A DNA stretch of 64,000 nucleotides, taken from assembly GCF_020497125.1 (NCBI RefSeq), contig NC_059084.1, forward strand, positions 38,634,399 through 38,698,398, read 5' to 3'. Source of the stretch: Mauremys mutica. Taxonomy: Eukaryota; Chordata; Testudines; Geoemydidae. Below the pieces are notes generated by a model, which was given only the letters and a program-made list of their open reading frames with translations, was not told where the DNA came from and did not search any database. The position numbers and the translations under genes are program-made. Positions 58,500-64,000 of the stretch are shown here, piece after piece (the stretch's first letter is position 1; the number at the start of each line of letters is the position of its first letter).

Positions 58500-58996
58500 T
58501 GCACAAATGCACCAAATACACATCTGCGTGCACACACAACTGTACATAGGAAGACTTAGGGGCACACTGATTGATAGGAAGACCTAAGCAAAAATGTGTT
58601 ACCTTTAACACACAAACAAAGCAAACGTGCAATTTATGAACATATTGAAAAGCATGCATGTACACAGGGTCAGAGACACTACACACACACCAATACATAT
58701 ACATTGCACACGCTTCCTAAAACATATGCATCGACAGGTGCAAAGATACTGTTGCAGGCCCTGTAACACAATCACAGCCAGACTCACAAATACCCCCCCC
58801 CACACACACTGCAAATGTACTCTCATTTTTTCCAACACACATTTGTTATAAATATACCCAGGGACTTTCACAAGCACATAAAAATTACAACACTTACACA
58901 CAGCAATTACTGTGAAATACACCCTGGACTCACTAACTAACACCTGTGGAGAAACTCACATATTCAAACACAGGATCCCAAAGTATATCCCCATAC
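58500..58996. repeat. CA-rich tract, unit 3
   Basis: Equivalent of 19607-20089. Confidence 0.75.
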
Positions 58997-58997
58997 A

Positions 58998-59039
<42 letters not shown>

Positions 59040-59040
59040 T
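58997..59040. repeat. (CTAT)n microsatellite, unit 3
   Basis: About ten or eleven units. Confidence 0.96.
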
Positions 59041-60419
59041 GTGGTGAGACATGAAAAAGTAAGGTATAAAACTTTGGTTTCAGGCTGTGATTTTCAAAAT
59101 TTCCTGAGAAAAGTTTAGGCATCACATTTTTGTGAACATTTGAGTTTCAACCAATCAGAATTTTCCAATAAAAGAAACTTTCACAGAAAAAGTCATGCCT
59201 AGCCTATACTTTTGCCTATACTTATCTATCAATCTTCAGTTGCATGTAACAGCTGCATGAGATGATGTAAAGTTTATAAACATGTGTAATCTCATTCACA
59301 TGATGACAACAGGATTACCTGCATGAATTAAGTTACTCATGGGCATCAGTTTTGTAGTCTCAGGTCATGAAAGATAACTTCTTGTAGCTCAGTCAAACAC
59401 GTCAGACCGGGCATTGAACTGCTTCATGGAGCCTTAGAATGACTAAGGATAAGAATATTAAAGTTGCATATACCAGGTATGGTCTCTCAGCCTCTTCTTT
59501 TGACACAGCCCAAACTATAAAGAATATTATTTTTGGTAAAGCTAACAGGGAAAAAGGCCTGGTAAAATGAATAAGAGAGTTCTACCTCCTTCGGGAGCAA
59601 AGACACAATGCGAGCAAGGTCCATTAGTCCACAATTCCAGTAAGACACACTCCTCTCTCTGGCCTCCTCCCTGCTTTGACCTCTTTTGGAAAACACATGT
59701 GTGTCTTTAGAAGAACTTTCCATCAGTCTCTCCCCACTTCCCTATGTACTGGTAGCCAGTGACCTCTGACGGAGTGGCAGAGCAGAGGGTATTGGTTACA
59801 TTGTTGCTCATCCATTTCCCAAAGGTCACTGTTACCAATGTTAGAAACTGACTCAGCTTGGTACCAAGGGGACTCAGTCTCATTAGCTGCATCCAAGCAG
59901 CATCAAACATAGTTCTAGGAACTGTACAGTGACACTAGCCAAATTCAGCAGTGAGTGGAACCTTCTCACTGCCCCACAACCAGCCCTGACCCAGATGCTC
60001 CAATCACTGCTTGGGGGGGTCTGAAATTCTAAGGTTCAAACACTGCATGGGACACATGTTGTGGTTCCTTCCAGTTGTATGTTATTGGAAATCTGACTGT
60101 CTGTGGGAGAGCAGTGGTGTCAGTCAAGTCAAGGTCATTACAAAGCAGGTAACACACTGTTCACACTCCTGTAGATTTTATGATCCTGATTCAGGAAGAC
60201 ACTCAAATAGGTGCTGAGCCTTTAGCAGGTCATGAGTCCCACTGACTTCAATTAGACTAATCACATGCTTAAAGTAGATTCATTTTTAAATTCTGTGATG
60301 AATTGTGGTCTATATTTGTTCTTTTTTTTCCCTTTCATCCCCAAGAATTATCATATGGATTGAATGCACATGCTCTGCTCTTCTCGTAGGGAAAAACTAT
60401 CATGAGATCTGAATTTCAC
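59041..60419. other. Intergenic DNA, unit 3
   Basis: No gene; nearly identical to 39233-40612. Confidence 0.4.
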
Positions 60420-60589
60420 AATCATAGAAGACTAGGGTTGGAAGGTCATCTAGTCCAACCCGCTGCTCAAATCAGGACCAATCCCCAACTATTTTTTTGC
60501 TCCAGATCCCTAAATGGTCCCCTCAAGGATTAAACTCACAACTCTGGGTTTAGCAGACCACTGCTTAAACCACTGAGCTAGCCCTCCCC
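60420..60589 (-). mobile_element. tRNA-derived SINE, unit 3
   Basis: As in unit 1. Confidence 0.8.
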
Positions 60590-61057
60590 AAAATGGCCCT
60601 TTACCTCTATGTTGGGAGAAAAGTAAACTTTCTATTCAGCCACCCTCAGTATCTGGAGGTAGTGCTCAAAATTCCCATTGCACTGGTTTGGCTCAGATCT
60701 AGAACTGCTTCAAAATATCCCTGACACCCATGCAAAAATTTGAAATTTTTTCCATAATTTTTTTCAGCAGAACATGTTGGGGTTATTTTTTCAGAAACAC
60801 AAAAAACTTGAACAGAAAAAATGGTTCAATTTCCTGTTAAAACCCCTCAAGGCAACTTTCTAGAGGCACATTTGGTTCACAACAAGCTGGAGTATAAATT
60901 AGTCCTGCACTAGTCTTCTGCATAGTAAATATCAATGTAGAACCTTGCGGAGTGCATTAAAAGTTCTATAGTGTGCTTCAATTTGTTTCTAAGCAGGGTG
61001 AATGAAAAAATGCACCAAAAAAGAGTTTGTCAGATTCATTCAACAACCTTCCCTTAA
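60590..61057. other. Intergenic DNA, unit 3
   Basis: Nothing recognised. Confidence 0.4.
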
Positions 61058-62372
61058 CAGGGCCGGCTCCAGGGCTTTTACCACCCCAAGCAGCAAGAAA
61101 AAAAAAAAAAAAGCCATGATCGCGATCTGCAGCTCTACCACCGTCGCTTCAGTCTTCGGCAGCAATCCGGCAGCTGGTCCTTCGCTCCAAGAGGGACCAA
61201 GGGACCCACCGCCAAAGACCCAGACGTGCCACCCCTCACCGCTGGCCGCCTGTGACGTTATTGATATAAATTGGGACCTTATAGAACATGGGTTGCAACC
61301 AAGGTCCTGCAGTGGCACCAAATCTTAGATAAAGGGGGTCATCTAAGGTGTCTAAGACCAGGTTATGGGTTGCTGGTTATAATTATGCTGTCTGTATGTC
61401 TGTATCATTTTTAGTTGAAGTTATGAATGTTGGCTCTATGCTGTATTTCAAGTTTGTGCTGTGCTTCTGGGGGAAGCCTCCCAGACAAGCTGGTGTTAGC
61501 TCTGCTTAGCCTGCTTGATGGCCCATTAAGGACCATCAGCTGCACAACTGACCCATGGAGAGAAGGCAGACACGCCTTGTGACTCAGCAAGGTATGCAGA
61601 GACTTGTCCATGTGACTGCAGACTCCATTTTGCTGTGATTTTCCACAGTGAGAACAAAGAGATTCTTACACCTGGAAAAGTCTATATAAGGCTGATGCAT
61701 CATCTCCATCTTGTCTTCAATCCTGCTTCTGACCTCTGGAGGGACTTTGCTACAAACTGAAGCTCTACACAAGGGACTGAATGACCCATCCCAGCGGGGG
61801 GTGTATTCCAGAGACTTAATTTGAACCTGCAGTTTACTCCATTACTGCTGCAAGCCTGAACTAAGAACTTTGCCATTACTGTATGTAATTGATTCCATTT
61901 AACCAATTCTACCTCTCATCTCTACCTTTTTCCCTTTGTAAATAAACCTTTAGATTTTAGATTCTAAAGGATTGGCAACAGCGTGATTTGTGGGTAAGAT
62001 CTGATGTGTATATTGACCTGGGTCTGGGGCTTGGTCCTTTGGGATCGAGAGAACCTTTTTCTTTTATTGGGGTGTTGGTTTTCATAACCATTCATCCCCA
62101 GGACGAGTGCACTGGTGGTGATGCTGGGAGACTGGAGTGTCTAAGGAAATTGCTTGTGTGACTTGTGGTTAGCCAGTGGGGTGAGACCAAAGTCCTTTTT
62201 GTCTGGCTGGTTTGGTTTGCCTTAGAGGTGGAAAAACCCCAGCCTAGGGCTGTGACTGCCCAGTTTAAGCAATTGGTCCTGATTTGGCACTCTCAGTTGG
62301 GTCCCGCCAGAATCGCTCCGTCACACCGCCCCAAGCAGCTGCTTACTGGGCTAGTGCCTGGAGCCAGTCCTG
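61058..62372. mobile_element. hAT MITE of unit 3, split by a solo LTR
   Basis: Left part 61058-61250 and right part 62326-62372 are the same MITE as 41252-41488. Inverted ends are CAGGGCCGGCTCCAGG and CCTGGAGCCAGTCCTG. The 8-bp target duplication TCCCTTAA is perfect (61050-61057 and 62373-62380). Confidence 0.9.
61251..62325 (+). mobile_element. Solo LTR nested in the hAT MITE, private to unit 3
   Basis: A 1075-bp LTR with TGTGACG...GTCACA ends and a perfect 5-bp target duplication CCGCC (61246-61250 and 62326-62330). TATATAAGG promoter motif near 61682-61690; AATAAA near 61941. No internal retroviral genes remain. Unit 2 shows the empty site CTGGCCGCCCCAAG (about 41436). Confidence 0.93.
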
Positions 62373-62379
62373 TCCCTTA

Positions 62380-62572
62380 AAAGAGAAAAGAGAAAAGGGG
62401 AGGGGGGATGAAAGAGGAGAGAAAAGGAGAAGAAAAGAAGAGGAGAAAAAAGGAAAAGAGGGAAAATAATGGAAAAAGTAGAAAGAGGCGGGGAAAGAGA
62501 GAAATTCAATACAAAAAAAGAAAAAAAAAGAGAGAAAAGTCAAAAAGGTCAGAAGATAGAGAAAAAAATAAA
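62380..62572. repeat. Purine-rich tract, unit 3
   Basis: As in the other units. Confidence 0.88.
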
Positions 62573-63076
62573 ATAACTGTCACAGTGTTTTGAGTGCACC
62601 ATCTCCAGGTATCAGGTGTTGAGCCTTCATCTTTCTGGGGTGGAGTCCTGTGATTCTCCCATTCCCAGACCAGACTCCCTAGGCTGCAACACCCTGCGCA
62701 TCAACCAGGACTACTCAGCAGGTCCAACTGAACTCGGTACCAGCACGTGTCCCCTCAGGGAGCTGTGACCAGTGGTGAACAGTGTCCCAAAAAAGCTGCC
62801 TTAAAACAAAGTATTTTTCAACCTGAACAGAAGGAGTACAGAACACTAGAGAAAAGGCCTACACACATGTTTATTTAACCTAGAGACCTGCCTACCTTTG
62901 GCAAAACTCTTAGGTAGGCTAAGCTTCCTTCAGGAACTCCCAACCACTGAAGGTCTGTGTGTGTGTGTGTGGGTGGGGGGGTAGTTTCTCTACCCAAACC
63001 CTCTCACCAAACTAGCTTTTCCTCTATTCAGGGAGTGTGTCTCTTTAATCTCCTTCAGCCTTTGATCTCCCTCCCT
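62573..63076. other. Remnant of OR-B 3' flank, unit 3
   Basis: Equivalent of 22728-23245. Stops at CTCCCTCCCT (63067-63076) where a deletion of about 5 kb joins it to sequence equivalent to 47205 onward. OR-B is absent. Confidence 0.8.
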
Positions 63077-63559
63077 ATAAAATAATCATAAAACAGCAAA
63101 TGACACTCCTCAAATGGGAAGAGAGCAGATTTTGGAAATGGCCAGCATATTGCATCTGGAATTTTCAAAATAGTCTATGGGAGGTGCTCAATTTACATTC
63201 AAAGACATTTGGGTGCCTATCCCATTTAATCCCCTTTCAAAGCCCCAGACATCATAATTTATTTACAAATGACTAAGCTGACCTTAGTCACCGGACCTGC
63301 TTAGGTGCTTTTGAAAATCTCAGTAGGTGTCTATGTGAATTTTTAGGTACCTAAATACCTGTAACAATCTGACCTTTAGGCATTTTTGAAATTTTTTCCT
63401 TTAGTCTCTCAGTGTCCTAGTTACCCATCTGTAAAATGGGGTTAATAGCATTTCTCTACCTCACAGAATATTGTGACAATGAATATGGGAAAGGCTTGTC
63501 TTCATTGCAAGGGTTAGCTTGAGTTAGTGCACTCAGGTTACTCCACTCAGGTGAGCCTA
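63077..63559. other. Terminal part of unit 3
   Basis: Equivalent of 28305-28797 and 47205-47703. Non-coding; ends at CCTA, the shared breakpoint word. Confidence 0.8.
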
Positions 63560-63585
63560 GCCAGCCTTGGAATGCTGTGTACACA

Positions 63586-63622
63586 TACCCTCACTGGAGC
63601 TAGCCTCGCTCCAGTGAGGGTA
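63586..63622. repeat. Perfect 15-bp inverted repeat
   Basis: TACCCTCACTGGAGC (63586-63600) and its exact reverse complement (63608-63622), separated by 7 bp. Confidence 0.95.
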
Positions 63623-64000
63623 CATCTACATTGCAGTCTGAGGTGTGACTGCAGCATGGATTGAGACGTCCACACTAGCACAGCTAAAACCAGTGGTGTG
63701 GATGGGGTGGCACAGGCTTCAGTGCAGGCTGGAGACCCTGGTAGGTACTTGATTTATTTATTTATTTTTAAAACTTTTTATTAAGGCAACGTTACAATAA
63801 AATGTTAACATACTAATGTACATTACATAGTCCAATTCAGGATCAATACTACTTTACACGTTACTTGTTCAAAGAACTTGGCTAAAGATTCTGTTTTGTT
63901 GGCTGTGGAGTCCTCTGCGCATACTACAAAGGGAGAACAAAAATCTACCTACCTGGCCTCTTATTGCCACTTCCCTGGTGTAGATGAAAACTTCTCCATT
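63623..64000. other. Unique right flank, nothing recognised
   Basis: Old interspersed-repeat wording (TGACTGCAGCATGGATTGAG) then AT-rich DNA with a TTTA run at 63750-63770. No gene. Confidence 0.4.

Larger units (their letters stand above)
47700..63559 (+). repeat. Segmental duplication unit 3 (about 15.9 kb)
   Basis: Third copy. It begins with the same GAGCCTAATA junction and ends at GAGCCTAG, where the sequence becomes unique. It is shortened by a deletion of about 5 kb that removes OR-B, and lengthened by two private LTR insertions and a private CR1 tail. Confidence 0.93.

Noticed and set aside
1..64000. A new multi-gene defence, toxin or metabolic system
   Set aside because: Every long conserved frame is an OR or transposon remnant; nothing else shows linked, co-oriented, domain-bearing genes.

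Overview
This is vertebrate nuclear DNA, most probably from a cryptodiran (hidden-neck) turtle. The clues are abundant CR1 LINE fragments, a tRNA-derived SINE with a CR1-type tail, hAT, Tigger and LTR debris, and intronless olfactory receptor (OR) genes. There is no bacterial or phage content, no CRISPR array and no multi-gene operon. I found no convincing new molecular system. The interest lies in the architecture of a recently expanded OR cluster.

Left flank (1-10565): old interspersed repeats, with a CR1 fragment near 2.3 kb, an LTR-like segment near 4.2-5.2 kb and a hAT remnant at 7.19-7.70 kb. Two truncated OR pseudogenes are joined head to head at about 8481, and a 240-bp imperfect palindrome lies at 9355-9597.

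Core (10566-63559): three head-to-tail copies of one segmental duplication (10566-28793, 28794-47699, 47700-63559). The order in each unit is: degenerate CR1 reverse-transcriptase region (+), a solo LTR carrying a 36-bp minisatellite, an orphan C-terminal OR fragment (OR-C, -), an intact class II OR (OR-A, -), an AT-rich spacer with a Tigger MITE, CR1 tails, a CA-rich tract and a CTAT microsatellite, a tRNA-derived SINE, a purine tract, and a second OR (OR-B, -). The two internal junctions are identical and show 4 bp of microhomology (CCTA) between the left and right flanks. OR-A is open in all three units (305, 308 and 308 residues). OR-B has a start-proximal frameshift in units 1 and 2, further lesions in unit 2, and is deleted from unit 3 by a loss of about 5 kb.

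Insertions order the events. A hAT MITE is shared by units 2 and 3 but absent from unit 1. A solo LTR with a perfect 5-bp target duplication sits inside that MITE only in unit 3. Unit 3 also has a private CR1 tail insertion and a second private LTR. Unit 1 has its own private hAT-like MITE. This suggests duplication first, the MITE landing in the right-hand copy, and then duplication of that copy. Right flank (63560-64000) is unique sequence with a small perfect inverted repeat.

The OR genes would act independently in olfactory sensory neurons, one receptor per cell; nothing here suggests joint action beyond membership of the cluster.
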